Shown here one piece after another: positions 20,510 through 31,126 of a DNA stretch of 64,000 nucleotides; positions within the stretch are counted from its first letter, which is position 1, and the number at the start of each line of letters is the position of its first letter. The stretch is from Tricholoma matsutake (taxonomy: Eukaryota; Basidiomycota; Agaricomycetes; Agaricales; Tricholomataceae): the NCBI GenBank assembly GCA_026075535.2, contig AP026539.1, positions 11,594,001 to 11,658,000 on the forward strand, written 5' to 3'. The notes beneath the pieces are model-generated. The model was not told the origin of the DNA, made no database searches, and saw only the letters and a list, made by a program, of their open reading frames with translations. Both the position numbers and the translations under genes were made by a program.

Positions 20510-23360
20510 ACCATTGAATCCAGCTTGCCTTCCATCTCCCTCATCAAATTGTTGTTACAATATTCCAGAGAGAAGTTACACAAACTCAAATCTAACTACA
20601 AAGAGTGGTGCAAGGAAATCCCTATTGCCCTTTCCCTGAATAGCCATTATGAATATGTGACTGGTGGTATTCCTTCACCCACATCCATGTAAACATGTGC
20701 TCTTGCTAACTGGAAAGCTAATTCCTGCCTTGCGTATGCCTTCATTGCTTCTAGCATTTCTCTATCTGAACATCTGTTTATTGATATTATGAAAGGCCCT
20801 GATGTCAACTGGAAGACTCTCCAAAATTGTCATCAGAAAGAGGGTCCCATCCATCAGGTCCAGCTGTTACAACAGGCACTTTCCACACAATGCACAAAGG
20901 ATGTCCCACTCCCCAAAACTGCAGAGAAGATATGGAGTGTGCCTTCACCATGGGTGACATCAAAGCCTTCTTTGCTGTATTGCACTCCTTAATTCCCTCA
21001 GTGATAATTTGCCTCAAGTGCATTCCATTATTTCTTGTGACATTGCCACCTCCACCACCACCTCTCCATATGGGTCAAAGGACATCTGTTTGTTCCTGGA
21101 GAATGAACAGTCCTTAGTAAGTGTGGTTGTTGTTGATCAACATGATAATAATTGTAAACAATAAACGAAACACATGTCAGGTGAGCAAACAGGTACAACT
21201 GGTCCATGCTCACCCCACACTATTTAAACAGCTCACATTTCATTCTTTTTGTCTGGGTTTGTCCCACATCTCATTAGTATATATGTTAAATAAATAGTGT
21301 TACATTGATATTAAGTTAGGACCGTAAGTTCGGTCCTTAACCGGTCCAAATTGGTTTTTAGTGGTCTATGTAAGTGGGAATGAGAACGAGGACTGAGGAC
21401 CAAACCACTTCAACAAATAGTCAGACTGGGACCATTGGTCCTATAGGACCAGTTCAAAATTTCAGTCTGGTCTGGTCTGGTCCTGGTCCTATTGGACTGG
21501 ACCTCAAAGCACTAGTCCTTACTTGAGAATGACCAACACAATGACTCACACTGTTCATGCCAAGCCCACAACCACTGAACATACCTACCTGCAGGAACCT
21601 GGTTTGTAAGAGGACTGGGCACATATTGGAATATTGTATTAAGGCTGGGGGTATGGCAGGAAAAACTATTGAGAAATCAAAAGCCACCCATAAGTTAGCA
21701 CTTGAGAAGAAATCATTGGGATTCAACACTTCCAAAATCCTGGATGTCAATGGGTGAGCATTTATGGTCATGATTGATTCCAAGACTAATCCACCCCCTA
21801 ATTTGTGCCCAGAGTTTGCTGGTTTGCATGCAACCCCATCCCCACCACCACTATTGATGAGGTGGAATACAAAGGGTGGGTCATTATCAAAGAGGTGACC
21901 ATCACTGTTGACTGGAATTAATACATCTCTGCACCTGCTGAAGATGTGTTCACTGTTGAACCACTCAATCAGACTGGCCAATCTCAACTTTCCCTGGATG
22001 ACTCCCTGTTCATTGTGGATTCAGAGGTGACCATTCACATTTCTCCTGACAAAAGACTTCATCACTCTTTGGCTGACACAACCCCATTCTGTCAGAGGTG
22101 TGGGGGGTACTTTGATTGCTGCCATTGGCGTCAGTGACATCAAACTAAGAATAGCTCAGGGGGCATCAATCATATTATGTAATGCACTTTACATCCTGCA
22201 TTCAGCTGTCTGCCTTATTTCAGTGGGCATGTTGGCAGACAACTCAAATGTGGTAACACATTTTGATAACTTGGGGGTGTTGGATTACTGATAAATCCAC
22301 TGGTGCTTTCATTGCATGTGGATTGTGATTATCCAAGAAACTCTGATCACTCAATCTCCATACTGTTGCTGCTGACCATGTTTTCACCATACACAAATCA
22401 CCTACTTTGGAGACCTGGCATTGTCACCTTGGCCACACAAATTACCAATCCCTCTGGGACATGGCCAAGAAGGGGACACTCAGAGGTGCACCCATTATAT
22501 CCACCTCAAAACCACCCAAATGTGAATCTTGCATTCTTGGAAAACAGATGAAGACACCTGTCCCAAAGCAATGGGAGGAGGGACCTGGCCATAGAGTAAC
22601 TAGGAAGTTGGAGAAGGTTTTCAAATGTTTTGAACAGATCTATGGCAAGGACTATACCAAGACTACCTCACCAACTGCATGCATGGAGTCATTGAGAATA
22701 CTCCTACACTTAGCAGCCTCTCTCAGCTGGGATGCACAACAGATAGATGTGAAGACTACATTCCTCTATGGACTACTACCAGATGATGAGGTACAATACA
22801 TGCATCAGCCTATAGGTTTTGAAAAATCTGGGAAGGAAGACTGAGTATGACAGCTCCAACATGGTTTGTATGGCATGAAGCAGAGTGGGTGCATATGGAA
22901 CCAGATGCTTAATGCCCAGATGATTGAATGGGGATTCACCCACCTATCTTACAAGTCTTTCATTTATTATTGAAAGTCTGACTCAGGTATTATTATTGCA
23001 GCTGTTCATGTTGATGATTATCTGTCCATTGTGGACTCAAAAGATGAAAATAAATGCTTCAAAGACCAGATGAAATAGGTATGGACTATTTCAGAGTTGG
23101 GCATGGTGTGTTTTATTGTTGGAATTGCCATCACCTGGGATAGAGTCACCTGGACCATAGCACTCTCACAGACTGCTTTGATTGACAAAATAATTGAACA
23201 GTTTGGCCAAAAGGAAGCTCACCCCATATTGGCATGGAGCCAGGTTCCGAATTACACTGCCTGAATAGGCATTCTATGTCCTTGGAGGATCAGTGCCAAC
23301 TTGATAAACTTTCATACTGATCCCTGGTCAGATGCTTACTTAAAGTAAGTTAGCCCATGC
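20510..23360 (+). pseudogene. Ty1/copia element, decayed and internally deleted
   Basis: Plus-strand pieces: gag (EWCKEIPIALSLNSHYEYVT; KEGPIHQVQLLQQALS at about 20835), a zinc-knuckle remnant (LVCKRTGHILEYC, 21600), a pre-integrase segment (ETWHCHLGHTNYQSLWDMA, 22407), then within the same frame a jump to RT (SWDAQQIDVKTTFLYG, 22730) and further RT with IIIAAVHVDDYLSIV (about 22990). The integrase core is missing, so a deletion fused pre-integrase to RT in frame. A 397 bp insertion interrupts gag at 21117-21513. Stops are common after 22844. No LTRs were recognised. Confidence 0.75.
21117..21513. mobile_element. 397 bp hAT-like MITE inside copia gag
   Basis: The 8 bp sequence AGTCCTTA is duplicated at 21109-21116 and 21514-21521. 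The right terminus read inward is AGTGCTTTGAGGTCC and the left GTAAGTGTGGTT, so only a few bases are inverted. Subterminal words are GGTCCTAT/GGTCTGGTCT, as in the ...AAGGTCTGGTT family. Confidence 0.6.
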
Positions 23361-23621
23361 TGCTTTTGCTGCATCACACTGCACTAGAAACTAGAGAGCA
23401 AACACAACCACTGACACTATGGCATGTGTCAAGGCAATTTGCCCAATCAGAGTCACTGAATGCTTGAAGGTTTATAGGATGATCACCTCCAAGGTAAAGT
23501 CTGAGATCTTTTGTACCCTTGAGGTAGTGCACCAATCTGATAGCTACACCCCAATGTTCAAAGGAATAACAATCAAGGTACTGGGAAAGTTGTTGGACTG
23601 CATAGGAAATGCCAGGACAGG
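23361..23621. other. No gene recognised
   Basis: A 68-codon plus frame (23419-23625) shows no known motif. It may be copia 3' sequence. Confidence 0.3.
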
Positions 23622-25074
23622 TTAATAACCAGCGAGTGTTGGTGCCCCAGTCTGTTCAAGAGTGGCAGGTTTGGGAACCTGGGCTTTCTTAGATGTAGGC
23701 AGGGGTGTAGCCTGAGGTGTGAGAGCTGGTGGATTTAGGAGGTCAAAGCCAGAACATTTGTCAATGGCTGTCCGCTCCTCTGGATCAATCACAATCTTTT
23801 CTGATGAAATAAATGGCATTCCTAGTATAATGGGGAATGGTAATCCCTTATTTACTTTCATCTTATGTACCCCTGATTTCCATATTTCTTGGTCAGATTG
23901 CAGCTTAGTTTCATGTACTCCTCACAGCTAAGTGGTAGCTGTGATAGTGATGACATGTTGTTCTCTCCTGAGGGAAGAGGATATCATCAGATGCTGAGTT
24001 GGTCACAGAGCTCTGAGCTAATCACTGTGCAGTGACAACCAATGTCCATCAGTGCTTGGACAGAAATGGGGAACTCAGTGGATGAGGGGACCAGTAGTGT
24101 ATAAGGTAGTGTAGAGTTGTGGTACAGTGAAGGGGACGTTGATGGGGGAAGGGATGTATGAGTCAGTTTCATCATCTGCAATGCACACTTGAGTTGGGAT
24201 GCTGGGTTGTGGTGCTGTGAGGGTCACATAGTTGGTCGCATTGGGCCAACTGTTACTTGCCTTCATTGGGCAGTCATCAAAAGTGTGCCCAGCATTGAGC
24301 TTCTGGCACTAAGTACAACCAGTGTGGTCCTTCAACAGGGTTTGCTCAGTATCAGTGAGAACCAGGAGGCGTGGCTTGTCAGCCCTTTTGGGGTTCATAG
24401 TGAGTTGGGAGAGGATGTCTTTCTTCTCCGTGTGGCATGCAGAGTGAGTGGTGGCAGAAGTGTCAAATTTCAATGAGCTTCTGTGTATGGGCATCTTCAG
24501 CCCACATGTGGTCATCACAGTCCTTGACTTCGAGGGCCCAAGCAGCAAGATCAGTGGCCAGTACAGGCTCAAGACTGAGGTTGAGTCTCAAGTCAGGGTG
24601 GAGGTTGGATTGGAGTTGGGTCTTAAGTTGGTTCTTGGAGAGTGCCTTTGTCAGCACCAAAATCACCAAAATGGTGTTCAGGTTCTCGACCTTGACCTTC
24701 TGGTCCATGAAGACCTGGGTGCCTTGGGAGGATGAGAGGATGGTCTTGAGGATGTCATGGTTGGGAAAGCTCTGAGAGATAACCACTGAGAGAGAGAGAG
24801 TTGATCTGAGTTTGATCAGCTTGGTACCATGCCACAAGGCAAGGTTCAAATATGCCCTCGGTGACATAGCTGACGACTTCAGCATCAGTTTTTCTGCCAT
24901 GCTTCTTGTAGTGTTTACATGCAAGGGTCCACAATTGCATGATGAATAGGGTAATCCTACCAGCAGTGAGCATTGGGCATTCCTTCATCTTCATGACTTT
25001 GACCTCAGCTAGGGGTTGTGTGGTAGGTGACATGGCAATTCACGTGGCAGGTGGTGTGGCATGGTGGATGCAAT
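23622..25074 (-). pseudogene. Gypsy remnant 4: protease and gag
   Basis: On the minus strand: gag capsid-like sequence (25033-24463; LFIMQLWTLACKHYKKHG, then VAWYQADQTQINSL and LSLEPVLATDLAAWALEVK), a zinc-knuckle remnant near 24309, protease remnants (ISVQALMDIGCHCTVIS, 24181-23987) and LPFPIILGMPFIS with FDLLNPP (23861-23622). It resembles gypsy 3-type gag/protease. Gypsy element 1 has inserted in it at 25074, and the part upstream on the minus strand continues at 31127. Confidence 0.65.
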
Positions 25075-25500
25075 TATAAGGGCAACCTAAGCCTCTAGCA
25101 AAGGGAAATCCGAAGTTAAAATTATACTACATAATACAGGCATTGGGGGCGCACCTAGCAAAGGGAAATCCGAAGAGAAAACTCTAAGGATCCCCTTGCT
25201 GATGCCCAGTATATGTGAAGACGACAAAAATCAAATATAACCTAAAAATAGAAAAAGGCGGAGATAGGCGGATCAAGGCCGCCGAATGACATCATACCAA
25301 GGGGTATGTGTCGGAAGGGGTACTCCGCCTCTAAATATAAAAGTGTCAACATATACAAACATGATAGCAAGGGAAAATTAGTAATAAAATCCGGAAAAAT
25401 CATAGAAAATGAAGAATAGAAGGAAATGAGGTGGGGAAAAATATGGGACGAACATAAAAAATAGGAAAAACACACAGGGCACCCCCTTAGTCCCCTTACA
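25075..25500 (-). repeat. 3' LTR of gypsy element 1
   Basis: 426 bp, identical by eye to 30696-31121. It contains two copies of AGCAAAGGGAAATCCGAAG about 60 bp apart and AGAGTTTTCT (minus strand, 25176-25185), complementary to the internal leader. An ATATA element lies about 30 nt before that site. Confidence 0.95.
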
Positions 25501-25511
25501 TCACCCCCTCT

Positions 25512-28500
25512 CTAAGATGCATCGCCCCGATGCATTCGAAATCGTATACGACCAAAGTCCGTGACTTGAATGCGACGCGGTGCAGCAGTGTGCCGTCGGT
25601 GGAATTCCTTGATTAACCGAGGGGCATTTACGTCAGACTCTTCGACCCATGAGTTCTCCTCATACCCATAACCCTTCCAATGTACCAAATACTGGAGTTT
25701 TCCTCGACGCAAACGGCTGTCCAAGATTGACTCGACTTCATATTGGGGTTCTCCCTCGATCACTGTAGGTGGTGGTGGTGGGTGTGAATGGCGTCCCGGG
25801 AACGGATCTGGGGGAGCTGGAAGCAATTTGACGACATGGAAGACGGGATGGAGTCTGGACATGGAGGCTGGGAGGCGTAGACGATAGGCATGTGTTCCAA
25901 CGCACTTGACAATGGGGAAAGGTCCCAAGAAGCGATGAGCGAGTTTCTTGGATGGACGTGTAGTGGAGATGTCACTGGAGTCAAGATAAACTCGATCACC
26001 AACCTTGTACTGAGGGGTTGGGGAGTGGCGCTGGTTGTAAAATCGCGCCATGTCGTCCTTCGCCTTTGCTAAGGCTGCCCTTGCCTCCTCCAAGCTATCC
26101 CTCATGCGTTCTGTGAACTCATTCACTGTCTCGATGTGTGAGGGAGTTTGGCGAGGTTCAAATCCCATGCGTGGATGTCGTCCAGTGTCTAAGAGGAAAG
26201 GGGTCTGTTGAGTGGAAGCATGGACATGGTTGTTGTATCCGAACTCGGCCAAAGGAAGGAGATCATCCCAATCGTCCTGGCGTTCATTGACAAAGAGGCG
26301 GATGTACTGCTCCAGTTCCTGGTTGACTCGCTCCGTCTGGCCATCAGTTTGTGGGTGATAAGCAGTTGAAGCGAGGAGTTTGATCCCCAGGAGTCGGTAC
26401 AGCTCACGAGTGAACTCTGCCATGAACTGAGGGCCACGATCCGAGAGGAAGGCACCAGGAAGTCCATGTAACTTCCACACGTGGTGGAGGTAGAGTCGAG
26501 CGGCACCTAGGGCACTGACAGTGGTGTGAGTGGGAATGAAGTGAGCGCGTTTTCCCACTGAGTCAACTGTGCACATCACCGCATCAAACCCGTTTGACTC
26601 TGGCAATTCCACCACAAAGTCGACGCTGACGACATCCCAACGACTCTCTGGAACAGGAAGAGGGTGTAGCTCACCAATAGGCTTGCGACGAGGGACCTTG
26701 GTGCGTAAGCAAAGGTCACAAGTGCGACAATACTGACCAATGAGCCGTGACATTTGTGGCCACCAATAGTTCCGTGAGGTGAGCTCCAAGGTCTTCCAGC
26801 GTCCGGGGTGGCCAGCAATCTGTGAGTCATGGTGTTGGGATATGATGCGCCGGCGAAGGTCTGGGTCATTGGGAACATAGATGCGATCCCTGAAATACAA
26901 CAAGTCCTCCTTTTCAGCCCACTCTGCCGCACGTAAGGAAAGGGTCGATCCCTTCCTCAGTTCTTTAACAGCTCGGGCGACAACATCCTCATGTAAACCG
27001 CTACGGTTTGCGCGACGAATGTCACGTAGAATGTCCCGCTCCTCGCCCTGGGGTACGATGCCTTCCAGTGCCCGAATGGTGAACAGGTCTGGCTGCAACA
27101 GCACAATGTTTTGGTTGTCACCGCTGCCATCCCCATGGTCTGCACGTCGGGATAGGGCATCGGTCTTCCCCATGCTGCGACCCGGACGGTGGTGCAAGGA
27201 GAAGTCGAATCTAGATAGATACAGGGACCAACGAGCTTGACGACGGTTCAATTTCTTGGCCGTCATGAAGTACTCGAGGTTCTTGTGATCCGTCCAAATT
27301 TCCACCTTGTGTTGGGCACCCTCGAGGAAGTGTCGCCACTCCTCAAGCGCACGCATTATCGCCAACATCTCCTTGTCATGGATCTCGTAGTTTCTCTCTA
27401 CAGCACTAAGGCTTTTGGAGTAGAACGCAACAGGATGCCACTTCTGGTCCTCCGGAGACTGCTGAGACAACACAGCGCCCGTCGCAAAGTCAGAACTGTC
27501 GGCTTCTACACGAAAAGGACGCGAATCGTCAGCAAAGGTAAGGATCGGAGCGGAAGTGACCATCTCCTTAAGCTTTTCGAACGCCTCCTGTTGTGCATTA
27601 TCCCACCTCCATGCCTCCTTTCCTGTCAAGTCGAACAGCGGTCGTGCATGATGTGAGAAATCCTTGATAAAACGCCGATAAAAATTGATGAAGCCCAGGA
27701 AAGACTGCACCTCCTTCTTGTTCGTGGGCGTAGGCCAAGCTGTGACCCCATTTACCTTGATAGGATCCATCTCCACTTGACCCTCCGAGATAATCAGGCC
27801 GAGGTACTCGATCTTGGTCCTTTCGAACTCGCATTTGTCCTGACGAAGGTAGAGTTTGTACCGTCGAAGTCGCTCTAGGACGAGGCGCGTGATGCGACGG
27901 TGCTCTTCAACCGTGCGAGTGAAGATGAGGATGTCGTCGAGATAGATGCAGACAACGCCTTCGAGGATGAGGTCATGGAAGATGTCGTTCATCATGGTCT
28001 GAAAGGTGGCAGGGCTATTAGTAAGGCCAAAGAACATGACAAGCGGTTCAAAAAGACCACGGTTGGTACGAAAGGCTGCCTTCCACTCATCTCCCTCCTT
28101 TATCCTCACATTATTATAGCCCCAACGGACATCGAGCTTGGTGAAGTATCGGGCTCCACGGAGCTGGTTTACGAGTTCGGAGATGAGGGGTAGTGGGTAG
28201 CGATTTTTGACCGTGATGTTGTTGAGTCTTCTGTAGTCTTGAACTGGTCGAAGTGAGCCATCCTTCTTCTTGACAAAGAAAAAGGGAGAGGCCATGGGTG
28301 ACTTCGATGGTCGAATACGTCCAGAGGCCAGGTGCTCGTCGATGAACTGGTCAAGCTGCCGTTGTTCCTCCGGAGAGAGAGGATAGACCTTGCAGGATGA
28401 AGGGGTTGCGCCGGGGGTGAGTTCGATCGCGTGATCCCATGGCTTACGCGCAGGAAGAGAGTCGAATGACTCCTTGGAGAACACGTCTTCAAACTCATGG

Positions 28501-29414
28501 AGATGAGGGAGTAAGGAGTTAGTAGAGGATTTAGCAGCGTTGTTTTTGTGGAAGGCCTCGGCGAGGCGTTGGGATATGTTCGATGTGGCACACACCTCAT
28601 GCGACGAGCGAATCGCAGTGTAGAAGATCCGATCACCCTCCTCCACTTCCTCTGGGTCCTCATCATCATCATCCGAGTCCGGTATTAGATCAGGAACCCC
28701 TTCCAATTCCACTTCAGGTATAGGCAGGGGTCCAGCACGACACTTCTGAGTTCGTCGTATTGCCGCCTTCTGTCCACGACGTTCTTGCCTGGCTTCTGTG
28801 AAACACGTCCGACAGCGGGATGGACATCGGCTCATGGTAACCTCCCCGGTGCGCCAGTCGACCTCTGGGTTATGGTCTCGAAGCCATGGATATCCCAAAA
28901 TCGCCTTTTGCTTTCCTAATTGAGTGACAGCAAAAAGGGCACGCTCACTATGATCTTTGTAACGGAGAACCAGGTCTGCAACCTCTCGGATGGCACCAGC
29001 TTCATTTGGGGATCCATCCACGTTATATACAGGTATCGGACGTGAGAGTGAGCGAGTATTTAGACGATGTTGTTGTACCAGATGGGAATCGATGAAGAGA
29101 CCAGTCGCACCAGAGTCCAGGAGCGCAGAAACACCGAGTATCTGTCCAGTGTCGGTCGTCTGCAGTTCGATGGCTAGGTTTAAGGAATGTGCAGAGGGAG
29201 TGGATGCCACAATATACTTGCGTGGTAGTTTACGCTCCCATGATTTAATTTTGGGACGTGGAGTAGAAGGAGAGATGGGGAGAGCAGGTACGTCTTTAGC
29301 CAACTTCGAAGGGTCAGAGAGGGGAGCAGTCACAGAAATGGATTCATTCTCCAGGGATTCAACTGACAAGACTTCAAAGCGGTTATGGACAGGCAGTGAG
29401 GGCGTACGATTCAC
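25512..29414 (-). CDS. pol: Gypsy pol polyprotein with chromodomain
   Basis: The frame codes for about 1300 residues. Domains by residue: retropepsin DSGATG at 100-105; Cys-rich CPSRCRTC at 197-204; RT from about 330 with YLDD at 491-494; RNase H from about 632 (VEADSSDFATGAVLS, TDH at 708-710); integrase zinc-binding region HxxxxxxxH...CRTCDLC at 861-902; integrase catalytic D932, D992 and E1028; GPF at 1164-1166; chromodomain at 1225-1275 (YEVESILDSRLRRGKLQYLV, then WKGY, NSWVEE). This is the usual order for chromoviruses; the chromodomain likely directs insertion to marked chromatin. No ATG opens the frame near gag: the first codon after the overlap is GTG at the gag stop, so translation probably depends on a -1 frameshift or on reinitiation at the overlap. 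Confidence 0.93.
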   Translation of the reverse strand: MNRTPSLPVHNRFEVLSVESLENESISVTAPLSDPSKLAKDVPALPISPSTPRPKIKSWERKLPRKYIVASTPSAHSLNLAIELQTTDTGQILGVSALLDSGATGLFIDSHLVQQHRLNTRSLSRPIPVYNVDGSPNEAGAIREVADLVLRYKDHSERALFAVTQLGKQKAILGYPWLRDHNPEVDWRTGEVTMSRCPSRCRTCFTEARQERRGQKAAIRRTQKCRAGPLPIPEVELEGVPDLIPDSDDDDEDPEEVEEGDRIFYTAIRSSHEVCATSNISQRLAEAFHKNNAAKSSTNSLLPHLHEFEDVFSKESFDSLPARKPWDHAIELTPGATPSSCKVYPLSPEEQRQLDQFIDEHLASGRIRPSKSPMASPFFFVKKKDGSLRPVQDYRRLNNITVKNRYPLPLISELVNQLRGARYFTKLDVRWGYNNVRIKEGDEWKAAFRTNRGLFEPLVMFFGLTNSPATFQTMMNDIFHDLILEGVVCIYLDDILIFTRTVEEHRRITRLVLERLRRYKLYLRQDKCEFERTKIEYLGLIISEGQVEMDPIKVNGVTAWPTPTNKKEVQSFLGFINFYRRFIKDFSHHARPLFDLTGKEAWRWDNAQQEAFEKLKEMVTSAPILTFADDSRPFRVEADSSDFATGAVLSQQSPEDQKWHPVAFYSKSLSAVERNYEIHDKEMLAIMRALEEWRHFLEGAQHKVEIWTDHKNLEYFMTAKKLNRRQARWSLYLSRFDFSLHHRPGRSMGKTDALSRRADHGDGSGDNQNIVLLQPDLFTIRALEGIVPQGEERDILRDIRRANRSGLHEDVVARAVKELRKGSTLSLRAAEWAEKEDLLYFRDRIYVPNDPDLRRRIISQHHDSQIAGHPGRWKTLELTSRNYWWPQMSRLIGQYCRTCDLCLRTKVPRRKPIGELHPLPVPESRWDVVSVDFVVELPESNGFDAVMCTVDSVGKRAHFIPTHTTVSALGAARLYLHHVWKLHGLPGAFLSDRGPQFMAEFTRELYRLLGIKLLASTAYHPQTDGQTERVNQELEQYIRLFVNERQDDWDDLLPLAEFGYNNHVHASTQQTPFLLDTGRHPRMGFEPRQTPSHIETVNEFTERMRDSLEEARAALAKAKDDMARFYNQRHSPTPQYKVGDRVYLDSSDISTTRPSKKLAHRFLGPFPIVKCVGTHAYRLRLPASMSRLHPVFHVVKLLPAPPDPFPGRHSHPPPPPTVIEGEPQYEVESILDSRLRRGKLQYLVHWKGYGYEENSWVEESDVNAPRLIKEFHRRHTAAPRRIQVTDFGRIRFRMHRGDAS

Positions 29415-30529
29415 TCGCTGCGAATAGGAAAATCCTGCTCCTCTACAACTTCCAGCTTAACCTCCTCTGCAACTTGATCCTTCGCTTCCTCAACATCTAC
29501 AAGTGCCAACAGATCTTGCAGGAGTTCGTCTCGTCCCTCGGGGGTGAGCATGCGGATATCCTGACGATGGGGACACGCTCCAGCCCTGTGTCCAGGTTCC
29601 CCACAACGGTAGCAGAGATCCAACTTACGTGCACGGCTGCGGGCTGCATCAACATCCATTGGTACTGGGATATTGACGGCTGGTGTGGGAGTTTGACGAG
29701 CAGGAATGGGGTTAGGGCGGGGGAGGCTTCGATTGAAGGTGTAGGGTGTATGAGTGGTAGTTGGAGCACGGAATGCAGCATTAAACGCCGCATTTGTGAG
29801 TCGGTTCTCGTCACAGAGTGAAGCAGCTTCATACCAAGCAAGGATATCATCGTCCGCTGGGCGCCCTTCCAACATCTGTGCAATCTGGTCCTGAATTTCT
29901 CGGTTGAGCCCCCGTCGGAACTTCACCACCACTGGTAACCCACTCCCATACCCTGCCATGTCCACCAAATCCTTGAACTCATCGATATAGTCGTCCACGG
30001 ATCGACGTCCCTGGTGGTAAGTGGATGACTCAAGTCGTGTCACTGCTCGGTGGCGTTCATTGAGGGGGCAGAAGTGGCGTACGAACTCAGCTCGAAAGTC
30101 ACCCCAAGTGGAGAAAGGTAGAGAACCGAGTTCTTTAGTTTGACGTAGGATACGGTCCACATAGAGATAGGCGCGTTCAGATTTCATGTATGTGAAGGCC
30201 CAATAAATTTTTGCAGCCTCATCGACGAATTGATGCGACTGGAGACTAATGTATAACTCACAGGAATTAAGGAATGCACGTCCCTGCGCACGTGCACCAT
30301 TAAATTCGGCGGGGGGGGACGGTTTGATCTGGGCACGTTCCTTAGTGGACGCGTTTGGCAAAACATCGTTGTTGGGTGCGCTTGGAGTCGTGAAGGGGGA
30401 ACTATTAGTCGTAGGGTTAGCCTGGAGGGTCCTAACGAAGTTTTCAATCGTAGATTTAAGCGAGTCGATTTGCGCGCGCATTCCGGAAACGTCGCTTTCA
30501 AGCGCGTCGAAGCGTTCTGATGCGTCCAT
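29411..30529 (-). CDS. gag: Gypsy gag
   Basis: 372 residues from an ATG at 30529. There is an N-terminal coiled-coil-like start (RFDALESDVSGMRAQIDSLK), a central capsid-type region (FNGARAQGRAFLNSCELYI; WGDFRAEFVRHF; SVDDYIDEFKDLVDMAGY; VVKFRRGLN), and a CCHC zinc knuckle CYRCGEPGHRAGAC around residue 310. It ends with TGA at 29413-29411, which overlaps the first pol codons by a few bases in the -1 frame. It supplies the virus-like particle shell and RNA binding. The frame is intact. Confidence 0.92.
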   Translation of the reverse strand: MDASERFDALESDVSGMRAQIDSLKSTIENFVRTLQANPTTNSSPFTTPSAPNNDVLPNASTKERAQIKPSPPAEFNGARAQGRAFLNSCELYISLQSHQFVDEAAKIYWAFTYMKSERAYLYVDRILRQTKELGSLPFSTWGDFRAEFVRHFCPLNERHRAVTRLESSTYHQGRRSVDDYIDEFKDLVDMAGYGSGLPVVVKFRRGLNREIQDQIAQMLEGRPADDDILAWYEAASLCDENRLTNAAFNAAFRAPTTTHTPYTFNRSLPRPNPIPARQTPTPAVNIPVPMDVDAARSRARKLDLCYRCGEPGHRAGACPHRQDIRMLTPEGRDELLQDLLALVDVEEAKDQVAEEVKLEVVEEQDFPIRSE

Positions 30530-30683
30530 GTCGCTAGGGAGCGCGTTTGGCGAAAATGGCGGCGCAATAAAGGCGAGAGTATCTGGAACGGTGTGTAGGG
30601 ACTCTGTGGAGCTTTGGGAAGCGTCGTCCAGTCCGTACCTGCCTATTTTGGGCAGCGCGTTCGCGATTTTCGGGCCTTAGGAG

Positions 30684-30693
30684 AGAGTTTTCT
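30684..30693 (-). promoter_or_regulatory. Candidate self-priming site of gypsy element 1
   Basis: On the minus strand the internal region begins GT then AGAAAACTCT. That 10-mer is the exact complement of AGAGTTTTCT within the LTR (25176-25185 and the equivalent place in the other LTR). No TGG-starting tRNA-type primer site is seen next to the LTR. Tf1-type elements prime with the first bases of their own RNA; this element may do so. Confidence 0.5.
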
Positions 30694-30695
30694 AC

Positions 30696-31121
30696 TATAA
30701 GGGCAACCTAAGCCTCTAGCAAAGGGAAATCCGAAGTTAAAATTATACTACATAATACAGGCATTGGGGGCGCACCTAGCAAAGGGAAATCCGAAGAGAA
30801 AACTCTAAGGATCCCCTTGCTGATGCCCAGTATATGTGAAGACGACAAAAATCAAATATAACCTAAAAATAGAAAAAGGCGGAGATAGGCGGATCAAGGC
30901 CGCCGAATGACATCATACCAAGGGGTATGTGTCGGAAGGGGTACTCCGCCTCTAAATATAAAAGTGTCAACATATACAAACATGATAGCAAGGGAAAATT
31001 AGTAATAAAATCCGGAAAAATCATAGAAAATGAAGAATAGAAGGAAATGAGGTGGGGAAAAATATGGGACGAACATAAAAAATAGGAAAAACACACAGGG
31101 CACCCCCTTAGTCCCCTTACA
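30696..31121 (-). repeat. 5' LTR of gypsy element 1
   Basis: 426 bp, identical by eye to the 3' LTR. It carries the TATA-like sequences that would drive the minus-strand transcript. Confidence 0.95.
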
Positions 31122-31126
31122 GCAAT

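Larger units (their letters stand above)
25075..31121 (-). mobile_element. Gypsy element 1: complete, apparently intact chromovirus
   Basis: The 6047 bp element is flanked by a perfect 5 bp duplication GCAAT (25070-25074, 31122-31126). The 426 bp LTRs appear identical along their whole length, and gag and pol frames are uninterrupted. The minus-strand LTR begins TGTAAG and ends CTTATA (TG...TA, a slight departure from TG...CA). It is much richer in CpG than the rest of the window. These facts indicate a very recent insertion by a potentially active element. Relatives are the solo LTR at 5177 and the LTR fragment at 12060. Confidence 0.95.

Noticed and set aside
25242..25475. 77-codon frame, repeated exactly at 30863-31096
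   Set aside because: It lies in the LTRs and is repeated because the LTRs are identical.
26881..28193. Plus-strand frames opposite gypsy 1 pol
   Set aside because: Shadows of the pol coding frame with no domain of their own.
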